Positions 35,954 to 43,038 of a stretch of 54,673 nt of DNA are shown in pieces. The position numbers and the translations under genes are program-made. Each line of letters opens with the position of its first letter. Within the stretch, counting starts at the first letter, position 1. Location of the stretch: the IMG/VR virus record IMGVR_UViG_3300009026_000012, positions 1-54,673 of that record; one strand, given 5' to 3'. Under the pieces are notes generated by a model, which ran no database searches, was not told where the DNA came from, and saw only the letters and a list, made by a program, of their open reading frames with translations. The DNA comes from a virus.

Positions 35954-36188
35954 GGGGCCTTGTTAGTTCGCGCAACTCGGGGCGCAAATAGTCGTAGAAC
36001 ATTTGCACCTCTGCAATGGTCAAGGTCCTAGGGTCCGGGAGGTTCCGGTACATTCGGCACACCTGTACAAATTGCTCCATAAGAACATTGTACATCGAGT
36101 GCGCTTTCACAAAGTCCCCGCTGTCCTCGTCGCGCGTAAAGTCTTGAGTATCGGAGCCACTACGTACTAGGGTAGTGACTACCGGGAG
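35943..36188 (-). CDS. Tail assembly chaperone extension made by programmed -1 frameshift
   Basis: This frame has no good start of its own (only TTG at 36215, inside the upstream gene). The upstream gene carries the slippery heptamer T-TTT-TTC at 36188-36194 (minus strand) two codons before its stop. A -1 slip joins its FF codons to this frame (LPVVTTLVRSGSDTQDFTRD), giving a product of about 245 residues. It ends RELTRPRDE, overlapping the tape measure gene. This is the G/GT arrangement of lambda and the E/E' one of P2. Confidence 0.8.
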   Translation of the reverse strand, partial: LPVVTTLVRSGSDTQDFTRDEDSGDFVKAHSMYNVLMEQFVQVCRMYRNLPDPRTLTIAEVQMFYDYLRPELRELTRPRDE

Positions 36189-36673
36189 AAAAAAACGCTC
36201 GCTACCTCCACGCAAAAATTACCGTCCGCGATCTCCATATTAGCGAACGTCTTAGGCGGTAGCCCTGTGACGGCACCCGCGAAGGCTTGCATTTTTTTCA
36301 TGTTTTGGCCTTCTTTGTACTGGTCTAGCTGCATCATCACATTGAATTTTGGTTTTTTAAAAACAACCGTTTCTAAGCTCGCCATGCTGCCCGGCACGAG
36401 GTCGAACTCCAGTGTATTCTCATCCTCAAGTACGCGGAAACGCCCCCGCAGTATCTCGCGGCATACTTTTCGCTCCAGCTCGTCGAAGCCCTGCTTAGTG
36501 TCCGCGTCCATGAATTCGCGGTCCGTGTCAACGTCCCACATTCGCATGAATGCCGCGAACTCGGCCTTAGCCAGCTCCACGGCAGCGTGTTTGCGCTCTG
36601 CTTCGCTCGGTTTTTTTCGTTCTGGCTTAACGGCCTTAGTTGTCACTGTATTGTCTTGCGTATCGTTGCTCAT
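36179..36673 (-). CDS. Tail assembly chaperone, short form (164 aa)
   Basis: Starts MSNDTQDNTVTTKAVKPERK at ATG 36673, which GGGGGC precedes; an ATG four codons earlier lacks a ribosome site. A disordered basic N-terminus is followed by helices (HAAVELAKAEFAAFMRMWDV) and a region with TLEFDLVPGSMASLETVVFK. It lies between the tube and tape measure, and ends with a seven-T slippery stretch that gives the longer chaperone. It should bind the tape measure during tail assembly. Confidence 0.85.
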   Translation of the reverse strand: MSNDTQDNTVTTKAVKPERKKPSEAERKHAAVELAKAEFAAFMRMWDVDTDREFMDADTKQGFDELERKVCREILRGRFRVLEDENTLEFDLVPGSMASLETVVFKKPKFNVMMQLDQYKEGQNMKKMQAFAGAVTGLPPKTFANMEIADGNFCVEVASVFFSR

Positions 36674-36702
36674 TTGTGCCCCCATCGGACAAGTTAAAAA
36701 AA

Positions 36703-36834
36703 TGGTTGACGCGGAAGGATTCGAACCTACCTACAGCCGGTAGACCTAGGGAAGGTTGACCCGGCCAGCGGATTGGGGGCGGCGCTATGTTGGGTAAACT
36801 CGCCCCGCTTGCCTAACCACTCGGCCACGCGTCA
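36703..36834 (-). tRNA. tRNA-like element with enlarged anticodon loop and variable arm
   Basis: Minus strand, 132 nt. A perfect 7-bp acceptor (TGACGCG/CGCGTCA) with discriminator A and encoded CCA; T8 G9; a D arm GCC/GGC with loop GAGTGGTTA, like class II tRNA-Ser; a T loop TTCGAAT with a 5-bp T stem holding one T-T mismatch. The anticodon stem AGCGG/CCGCT closes 33 nt instead of 7, and 36 nt lie between it and the T stem, forming a GCCGG/CCGGC arm. A seven-T run follows CCA. The elbow and acceptor look functional, the anticodon arm does not. It may be an inserted or degenerate tRNA, or a tRNA-mimicking RNA. It lies eight bases after the tube gene. Confidence 0.7.
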
Positions 36835-36842
36835 TTGAATCG

Positions 36843-37232
36843 TTATTGCGGCTCTAGTTGTCCCGGGCCTTCTAGGTCGATAGTGGCGGAAGCGCTCGCG
36901 CTGCCTTGCACTATCTCGCCGACTATCTGCCCCGAGCCTTGGTATATCACCCCAGACCCGTAGGTTATGCCGACACTGAAAAAGTCGTTACGGTCTGCTA
37001 GTTCCTGTAGGTATTCTTGGTCGCCCTGCGCGTCGTCGATAACCACCGCAACGCCTGCGAGCCGCCACCCCTTACGGGTTTTTATTAGGCGGGCCGTCTT
37101 GCCGTCGCCATTCATGGCGACCTCGTTCTCCCAACCGCCTTTCCTTCGGTTGGCCTCGGCGTCGCCTGTTACGGCGAGCGTTCTACCCGAGAGCGTAATG
37201 CTCTCAATACTTCCACCTATCGCGGTTGACAT
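36843..37232 (-). CDS. Tail tube protein (Mu gpM type)
   Basis: A 129-aa protein starting MSTAIGGSIESITLSGRTLA. The beta-rich order AVTGDAEANRRKGGWENEVA, KTARLIKTRKGWRLAGVAVV and GSASASATIDLEGPGQLEPQ matches the tail tube family of Mu-like phages. Directly downstream of the sheath, as expected. Confidence 0.9.
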   Translation of the reverse strand: MSTAIGGSIESITLSGRTLAVTGDAEANRRKGGWENEVAMNGDGKTARLIKTRKGWRLAGVAVVIDDAQGDQEYLQELADRNDFFSVGITYGSGVIYQGSGQIVGEIVQGSASASATIDLEGPGQLEPQ

Positions 37233-37243
37233 CGGTTTGCCCC

Positions 37244-38740
37244 TTATTGGTCAAGTAGCTGCGCTTGCCCGAAATAAAACGAGAAGAGCAAGTCTATGGA
37301 GAATATGTTCGCATTACCCACAAGCGTGATAGGGAGGACCATGTCGAGCCTTTTCGGGTTCTGGTCGTTCACTGAGGCCTGTATGGTCGCATTCGTGGCT
37401 TTTACGTCGGTAAGTATCGCCTGTAGCCCCAACTGAGTGCACATATCTGCGGCCTCAATTTTAGCCGTTCGCGGGAACTTAGCCGTACGGTTGGTCGTGT
37501 ACTCGCCGTCTTTCATCAATGGCGCACCATCCCACTCCGCATTGTTAAAGCGGCGGTCTAGGTTGTACAGCACGTTTTGAATTTTAACGATATCCACAAC
37601 ATAACGGAACTCCGGGTTAGGGTTCGCGTCTGGGTGGTAGAACGTGACCACATCCTTAATAAAGATTATTCCGTCTCGGCTTTCCACAGAGCTAGAGCCG
37701 TCTTTGATCGCGGCGTCGCGGGCTGTGTAGTCCCACTGCTCCGAATCTAAGCCCGGCGCTATGCCTGTGGCTTGTAGGCTGCCATAGTCGTGCGGCGGGT
37801 TGCTGTTCGCCATAGCCACGATGCGCGCTAACTGTCTAGCCGCGACCACGAAGGGCAAATCCAGAGACCCCGGGGCGGGTAGCTGCCCGTTGATCTTGTC
37901 GTACTTACGGACGGCCGAGACCGCGCACGCTAGCGTACGGTTTGCGATGGTGTTCCCGGTAAAGCAGACATAAGGCTTACGCGTCAACGCACCCCAGCGG
38001 CCGTCTCCGTGAGCCTGAATCTTATCCAGCGTGGTGGTGTCTGATATCTCGAAACAATTCAAGAGCATGGACTCCCACACGTCGCCCATTTGCGCGAGCG
38101 CCGGAGAGATATCGGGATTAATAAGCCCCCCCGCTGGTTGCGTAATCGCGAAGGTGATCCCGTTAGAGGGGCCCACCACTTTAATTTTTAGGCCGTTGCT
38201 ACTCGTGCCTTTCCACTTAGCCGTGAGCGTGGCCGTATTGGAGCCGGACGTAGCTGTCATAGGCATTTCAATGATAGCGTTTACCGCTTGCGCGATACGT
38301 GCATCCAGTGCCGTGCCCAGTTCCCCAGCGGAGATAACAAAACTCTCGCTTCGGATCTCGTTCACTTCGACGTAGTAGGCTCCGCTAACTGTTTGGGTTC
38401 CTACGGCTGAAATAGAGCCCACAGCGGCCACGGAGGAGGCTGCGGCTTGCATAGGGTAGATGGTCATAGGAATGGCGCCTATGCCGTCCCGGTTCTCAGG
38501 GAGTAGCTGCATAGCTGCCAAGTGTAACGGGCTGCCATAGCCGTACGTACTGCCAACCTCTCGCGCGCTAGTGTATTGCGCCTTGGTGCTGGAGTACGAG
38601 GACCCGGTAGAACCTTGGCCGAATACGGCGACCCGTTGGGGCAAGAACACTACCTGATCGTTATTTTTACTGCCCGGGGAGGTGGATATACCCACCGTCC
38701 GCGCGCGGTTGCTTTCTGGTACTGCGGCGCTTATGCCCAT
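37244..38740 (-). CDS. Tail sheath protein (Mu gpL type)
   Basis: A 498-aa protein starting MGISAAVPESNRARTVGIST. Typical sheath features: PQRVAVFGQGSTGSSYSSTK near the N-terminus, GYGSPLHLAAMQLLPENRDG, and a C-terminal handshake region with RFNNAEWDGAPLMKDGEYTT and TVALVGNANIFSIDLLFSFY-like strands. It shows that the tail is contractile (myovirus morphology). Confidence 0.93.
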   Translation of the reverse strand: MGISAAVPESNRARTVGISTSPGSKNNDQVVFLPQRVAVFGQGSTGSSYSSTKAQYTSAREVGSTYGYGSPLHLAAMQLLPENRDGIGAIPMTIYPMQAAASSVAAVGSISAVGTQTVSGAYYVEVNEIRSESFVISAGELGTALDARIAQAVNAIIEMPMTATSGSNTATLTAKWKGTSSNGLKIKVVGPSNGITFAITQPAGGLINPDISPALAQMGDVWESMLLNCFEISDTTTLDKIQAHGDGRWGALTRKPYVCFTGNTIANRTLACAVSAVRKYDKINGQLPAPGSLDLPFVVAARQLARIVAMANSNPPHDYGSLQATGIAPGLDSEQWDYTARDAAIKDGSSSVESRDGIIFIKDVVTFYHPDANPNPEFRYVVDIVKIQNVLYNLDRRFNNAEWDGAPLMKDGEYTTNRTAKFPRTAKIEAADMCTQLGLQAILTDVKATNATIQASVNDQNPKRLDMVLPITLVGNANIFSIDLLFSFYFGQAQLLDQ

Positions 38741-38754
38741 GTGTCAATTCCTCG

Positions 38755-38931
38755 CTATACGTTAACGTCTACTATGGCTATGTCTACAATGGCCCGCCCT
38801 ACTATCGCAGTGGGAACCGTTGGGGGTGGTTCTATCGCGGGCTTTCTAAATTTACGCTGTGAAGCCCCTAAAAGTCTGCTATCGAATTCTACCAGTCGGG
38901 CTTTTTTTGGCCCGCTGTCCTTAACCGCCAT
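38755..38931 (-). CDS. Small hypothetical protein of the tail operon (58 aa)
   Basis: Starts MAVKDSGPKKARLVEFDSRL at ATG 38931, inside the end of the preceding gene; a longer frame is a shadow. Basic first half, then a Pro-rich linker and a hydrophobic VGRAIVDIAIVDVNV end. A small gene sits just before the sheath in Mu-type tail operons (gp38 / DUF2635), but the sequence is not clearly that family. Confidence 0.65.
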   Translation of the reverse strand: MAVKDSGPKKARLVEFDSRLLGASQRKFRKPAIEPPPTVPTAIVGRAIVDIAIVDVNV

Positions 38932-39598
38932 AGTTGAACCTCGATTGTGCCAGTATTGCCCCATCACTTGCACGCAATATATCTACGCGGAAGTCGCAGA
39001 GCGGATTCTCTGGAGCGTCCGGGGCGAATTCAAAGAATGCCGCCTCAAACCTAACCCTAGCCGCTATAGCATGGACCGCAGAGTCCCCGTTGTTTTGGGG
39101 CTCGCTCATAGTAATGCTAGCAACCCATTGCCTTTGCACGGCTCCTACGGGGAGTCCTAGGCCTTTATTTATGGGGGAGTCTAAAACAACCCGCACAAAC
39201 TTAGCTATTTTTTGCGCCGCCTTTGCGGCCGCTTCGTCCCCGGGTACATGTGTAGAGTCTGCGCCGTCTTGGCTAACTCCGTACCCGACCACGTCTATGT
39301 TAAACGCTCCGCCGGTTGCCTGTTTGCCGAATTTTTGGCTTTTCGAGATATCGAAGGCGCTGCCCTCATACCAGACATTTATTGCCGCGACGGGGCGGTC
39401 TGAATCTTGCATAAAAAATTGGAGAGGGTTCGCCCTCTCTTGGTACACCCGGACGTCCCACTCTTCGGGGGGGACCCCTGCGACCTCGCAAAGCCTTTTC
39501 TGTTCCTGCACATTCTGGGCGAGTATAACCGTAAGCGCATCACGCACTTTCTCGGAAGTATCTGCCTCAAATAGTAGGGCCGGTAGTACGGGCATCAC
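38921..39598 (-). CDS. Probable tail terminator or completion protein (225 aa)
   Basis: Starts MMPVLPALLFEADTSEKVRD. The N-terminal helix pair (VRDALTVILAQNVQEQKRLC), beta strands (DVRVYQERANPLQFF) and the conserved GYGVSQDG-type segment correspond to Mu gp37-like proteins that end the tube. Position just upstream of the sheath supports this. It overlaps the neighbouring genes. Confidence 0.7.
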   Translation of the reverse strand: MMPVLPALLFEADTSEKVRDALTVILAQNVQEQKRLCEVAGVPPEEWDVRVYQERANPLQFFMQDSDRPVAAINVWYEGSAFDISKSQKFGKQATGGAFNIDVVGYGVSQDGADSTHVPGDEAAAKAAQKIAKFVRVVLDSPINKGLGLPVGAVQRQWVASITMSEPQNNGDSAVHAIAARVRFEAAFFEFAPDAPENPLCDFRVDILRASDGAILAQSRFNYGG

Positions 39599-39971
39599 GG
39601 TATAGCTCTAGCTTACAGTCGACCCGGTTAAGTGTTCTATCCGGCTCGCCTTTAGTGACCTTAAAAATGTGGCTTATGCCGTTAACGTCGGCGAATTCTA
39701 ACAACCACGGTTTTTTCAATTGGCTTGGTTGGTTCCTAGGGAAGTCCATGCCCTTGTCTTGTAGTGCCTTCATGCTGAGCGCTGCAGATACATTGCGGCC
39801 CGAAATCGAGAGCCCTGTCTCTGGGTCGATAGACGTTGACACATCCGTAGTCCAGCCTCGAAAAACCCCCGAGTTTCCCTCGGGGTCCGTGACTCTTATC
39901 TCTACAGTGTTGCCGTCTACGTCGGAGAGTATGAAGTCCGAATCTTGGGCCGCAATGTCTCGCAAGCTCAC
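39567..39971 (-). CDS. Head-tail attachment/neck-type protein (134 aa)
   Basis: Starts MSLRDIAAQDSDFILSDVDG. The repeated beta pattern NTVEIRVTDPEGNSGVFRGW and DRTLNRVDCKLELYRDART fits small phage neck (head-tail joining) proteins. It lies between capsid-linked and tail-terminator genes. Family assigned by position and fold pattern only. Confidence 0.65.
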   Translation of the reverse strand: MSLRDIAAQDSDFILSDVDGNTVEIRVTDPEGNSGVFRGWTTDVSTSIDPETGLSISGRNVSAALSMKALQDKGMDFPRNQPSQLKKPWLLEFADVNGISHIFKVTKGEPDRTLNRVDCKLELYRDARTTGPTI

Positions 39972-39979
39972 TACCGTGG

Positions 39980-40276
39980 CTACGCTTTGTCGTCTTTCTT
40001 GTCGACTCGGCCGTCCATTTCGTCCGCGCTAGACGTAGGCGTGGTGTCGTCCTCCGCCGCAGAGGCCGCCGCTTTCTTGGCCTTAACGGCCTTAGCGTAG
40101 GTGCTCTCTGCGCAAAGGAAACCTTTAGATTTTAAAAGCTTAAAAGTCTCCTCTACGTCCTTTTCATCCATGCCGTTAAGCATGGCCGTGGTGAACTCCT
40201 CGCCGGGGCCTTTGACGTCCCCGTCTTTTGAAGTCACAGACTTGCCAAGTGCTACTACTGTTTTATCTGCTGCCAT
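39980..40276 (-). CDS. Hypothetical protein downstream of the capsid gene (98 aa)
   Basis: Starts MAADKTVVALGKSVTSKDGD. A short beta/helix domain (VTSKDGDVKGPGEEFTTAML, then KDVEETFKLLKSKGFL) is followed by a disordered Lys/Ala/Asp tail. This layout is common between major capsid and neck genes of lambda-type phages; it may be a head completion or decoration factor. Not assigned. Confidence 0.72.
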   Translation of the reverse strand: MAADKTVVALGKSVTSKDGDVKGPGEEFTTAMLNGMDEKDVEETFKLLKSKGFLCAESTYAKAVKAKKAAASAAEDDTTPTSSADEMDGRVDKKDDKA

Positions 40277-40280
40277 GGGA

Positions 40281-41375
40281 TTAAATCTCCGTGTCTAAGC
40301 AGCCAAAACCATCAATCTGCACAGGCAGAAGAAGAGTTCGGCTTTCTAGTTCGCCTATGACTTGCTTACCGTTAGGCGTGCAGTATAGGTTAGGTGTGAC
40401 GTCGAAGTTCCCCCCCGCCGCCGTTGAAGTCAATCGGCCCGGCATGATCGATGCAATGCGAGGATCTGGTCCGATTGGGTGCGGAACGCGCGCAGACACA
40501 CGGTCTAGGCGTGTTTGGGTCGATAACATAACGACTTTATCGTCCGCGATGTACTTCGTAGGTGCGCCCGTGTTCGGGTGGTCATACGTATCTGGATATG
40601 TCCACAGTTCAAACTCGTAAGTATCTACTGTGATCCGGCCGTAACGTGTAGCGCCCGATCTCGCCGAAATTTGAGGGGCAATAGTGCCAACCTCATAACG
40701 GCGGTTGTCTAAGAACTCCTTAACGGAGGTGTCTTTCAACAAATTACGGAGAGCGCTACGTCCCAAGATAATCACGTCCGGCTCTACTTTGCCGTCTTTA
40801 CGGATAACTTCGGCAAGGCTGCCTAGGTCGTTGATCTTATCACTAGCGCCGTTACTCCAGTTAGTGCCCACGGTCGGGAAGTGCGTAGCTTTTGGCTTAA
40901 AATCCAAGTCAAAGCGGACCGCGTCGTCCTTGTCCGTTAGCGAGAGCTTTCCAGTTTGCAAGATCTGCGCCGCCTGTAGCTCTACACCCCGGACGATCTT
41001 GTCATTGATCACGCTGTAACCTTTGACCATGTACGCCATTAGTTGCGCAGCGTACGGCCGCGCAGCTGCGGAGAAAGGATCTACCCCTACCATGCGCTCT
41101 AAAAGGTCGTTAACGTCGAAAGATACACCCTCTCCGTACTGCGGAGGCTCGAACTCTTTCGTAGTGAAGATATCAAGATCGTTAAAGTTAACGCCCGACC
41201 CGCGTGCCACAACTACGGCCACGGCTTCACCAAAGCGCTGAATATCTAACGCCACCATTTTGCTGTTGCTTGCTCCGCCCGGCTTTAAGGTAAAAAACCG
41301 TTGTAGGAACATGTTAGGGCTGCGACGTTGCTCGAACATCTGCATCCAACCCTCTCTAAATGATTGTACTGACAT
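40281..41375 (-). CDS. Major capsid protein (lambda gpE type)
   Basis: A 364-aa protein. Starts MSVQSFREGWMQMFEQRRSP and contains VAVVVARGSGVNFNDLDIFT, KATHFPTVGTNWSNGASDKI, PDVIILGRSALRNLLKDTSV and YRYGITVDTYEFELWTYPDT-like segments of the E-protein (HK97-fold) family. It follows the decoration protein gene, as in lambda D-E. Confidence 0.92.
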   Translation of the reverse strand: MSVQSFREGWMQMFEQRRSPNMFLQRFFTLKPGGASNSKMVALDIQRFGEAVAVVVARGSGVNFNDLDIFTTKEFEPPQYGEGVSFDVNDLLERMVGVDPFSAAARPYAAQLMAYMVKGYSVINDKIVRGVELQAAQILQTGKLSLTDKDDAVRFDLDFKPKATHFPTVGTNWSNGASDKINDLGSLAEVIRKDGKVEPDVIILGRSALRNLLKDTSVKEFLDNRRYEVGTIAPQISARSGATRYGRITVDTYEFELWTYPDTYDHPNTGAPTKYIADDKVVMLSTQTRLDRVSARVPHPIGPDPRIASIMPGRLTSTAAGGNFDVTPNLYCTPNGKQVIGELESRTLLLPVQIDGFGCLDTEI

Positions 41376-41386
41376 ATTCGAACTCC

Positions 41387-41782
41387 TTACTCGTTGTCGT
41401 AGCTGGCTAGCTGCGCAATGTTAGGCTCGGTTAAGAGGCCCATACTACGCAAAGAGTCCGCTAATGCTGGGGAGACGGGTGTTACGCCGCCATGAATGAC
41501 AAGCCCGCTACGGTCAAAACTACCGCTAATTATCGGGCGGATAGCTCTGTCGCCTAAAGCCGTGAATACCTGCTCCTCGGCTAACACCGCGACCGGGTTC
41601 TCTGAGCCATCGGAGGCAGCGGAGTCATAATGGGTTAACTTTCCGCCCGTCGTGATTCTGCCTAGGATAGTGCCGGCCAGATAAGTAACGGCTCCCGCCG
41701 CGCTTAGTGTGTCATCTTGGCGAGTATCGCCGAAAAACACAAACCCCCGTGGGGCGTTTTTTGTAATTTCCATAGTAGACAT
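41387..41782 (-). CDS. Head decoration protein (lambda gpD type)
   Basis: A 131-aa protein with PRGFVFFGDTRQDDTLSAAG, LAGTILGRITTGGKLTHYDS and NPVAVLAEEQVFTAL, the HDPD pattern. Start overlaps the protease stop (TAATG). The Met at residue 4 is a second possible start. It stabilises the expanded head. Confidence 0.9.
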   Translation of the reverse strand: MSTMEITKNAPRGFVFFGDTRQDDTLSAAGAVTYLAGTILGRITTGGKLTHYDSAASDGSENPVAVLAEEQVFTALGDRAIRPIISGSFDRSGLVIHGGVTPVSPALADSLRSMGLLTEPNIAQLASYDNE

Positions 41783-42183
41783 TAGTGAGACGCCTCCATG
41801 TTAACGCCCAATTCATTAGCAGCGAGGGCGAGCACTTCGTTATGTGCCGCATCTTCGTCCGCTTGAGCTGTGGTTGATCCGGTAGCGGCTTGGGCATTAG
41901 AGGCGCCATTCGCGCCCGCTCCTACCTCGGCGTCTTCATCGACGCGGGCTTGTAGATTGCTCTTACTCATGGCCGCCTTAATGCTGTTAGCGATAACAGC
42001 GTCGTTAATAGGGTCCCCTTTTGAAATGGCACTATGGGCAGCTTCAAAGCTCCCCGCCATTTCGCCGTAGGTTAGGTGTGCACTGACTCGGGTGCGCTCG
42101 CTTTGCACGCCCTCGTCATAGCCTTGGCTCCGTAACGTCGCGCACAACGCTGGTTGCTCGGCTAGTAGCTCTTCTAAGGTCAT
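41782..42183 (-). CDS. Nested capsid scaffold protein (lambda Nu3-like)
   Basis: ATG 42183 lies in frame inside the protease gene, preceded by GGAG at a nine-base distance. The product would be 133 aa (MTLEELLAEQPALCATLRSQ), helical, acidic, the size of a scaffold. The known internal start of Nu3 in lambda supports the idea; here it is inferred from sequence only. Confidence 0.6.
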   Translation of the reverse strand: MTLEELLAEQPALCATLRSQGYDEGVQSERTRVSAHLTYGEMAGSFEAAHSAISKGDPINDAVIANSIKAAMSKSNLQARVDEDAEVGAGANGASNAQAATGSTTAQADEDAAHNEVLALAANELGVNMEASH

Positions 42184-43008
42184 CTTGATAGCTCCAGTTA
42201 GTTGGCCGCCGTTACTGGCGGTTATTTTTTTGGGGGTTTTTTTCGCGCGGGCCGGAGCCTCTGCGACGGTATCTATCAACCCCCGTTTTACCGCTTCGCC
42301 CGCGAGCAGTACCGCCCCGCGCCCGAAATCGGAATTTACTACGGCCACGGTGGTGCCGCGTCCGCTTGCTATTGCATCCGCAAAAAGCTCGTGTGTTTGA
42401 TCTACGAAAGCTTGGATCGATTCTCGCCCGCCCTCTGTCTCTGGGTCTGGGGCTTTTAGGGGGGCCTCTGTGCTAGTGATCACCACGCGGTCCTCGCGCA
42501 TCTTGGCGACGTCCGCACGCACCCCAACGCTACCGATCTGGTCGGCCCTACTAGAGGCCTCTATCGTGTCTGCCTGAGCTCCGAGGCCAAAGGCCGCCGA
42601 GGCCATAACGCCACGTACAAGGGCTTTTGTTGGCTTTGTGATAGCTGCTAAGGCGTCTATAGCTTCGAATAGTCCGTCCGTCGAGCCTCCGGGGCTGGAT
42701 ATGTGGAACTCCACGTCCGAGACTTTTGGGTCTGCTTCGGCTGTAAGTGCCGCGTCGACGATATCCGCGTAGGTGGTATTTCCGCCACCAAAAAGGAACG
42801 CAAAAAAATCCGGCTGGGGTGTAAGAACCCCGGCGATGGTTATCAGTCCGGTAGAACCTTCGCGGCTGTACGCCCTAGAGTTTCCGCCGGGGCCTGAACG
42901 CTCGCGGCACTCTAGGGCGTAGGCGGCTTGTTGTTCCGCGCTAACCGCCGAGGCCCGTATCATCGGGTCCTCAAAGGTGCTGCGTAGGGTGTCTGTTAGT
43001 AGCCACAT
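41782..43008 (-). CDS. Head maturation protease, S49 family (lambda gpC type)
   Basis: A 408-aa protein. SppA-like S49 core: FHISSPGGSTDGLFEAIDAL, catalytic S137 in RGVMASAAFG, GSVGVRADVAKM, and K185 in STEAPLKAPD as the probable lysine partner. The C-terminal third from residue 276 (MTLEELLAEQPALCATLRSQ) is a scaffold domain with a Ser/Thr/Ala-rich hinge. As in lambda gpC and Nu3, it probably encodes a separate scaffold protein too. Confidence 0.9.
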   Translation of the reverse strand: MWLLTDTLRSTFEDPMIRASAVSAEQQAAYALECRERSGPGGNSRAYSREGSTGLITIAGVLTPQPDFFAFLFGGGNTTYADIVDAALTAEADPKVSDVEFHISSPGGSTDGLFEAIDALAAITKPTKALVRGVMASAAFGLGAQADTIEASSRADQIGSVGVRADVAKMREDRVVITSTEAPLKAPDPETEGGRESIQAFVDQTHELFADAIASGRGTTVAVVNSDFGRGAVLLAGEAVKRGLIDTVAEAPARAKKTPKKITASNGGQLTGAIKMTLEELLAEQPALCATLRSQGYDEGVQSERTRVSAHLTYGEMAGSFEAAHSAISKGDPINDAVIANSIKAAMSKSNLQARVDEDAEVGAGANGASNAQAATGSTTAQADEDAAHNEVLALAANELGVNMEASH

Positions 43009-43038
43009 AGTGCTATTTTCCTATAGGTTGCTTGCATA

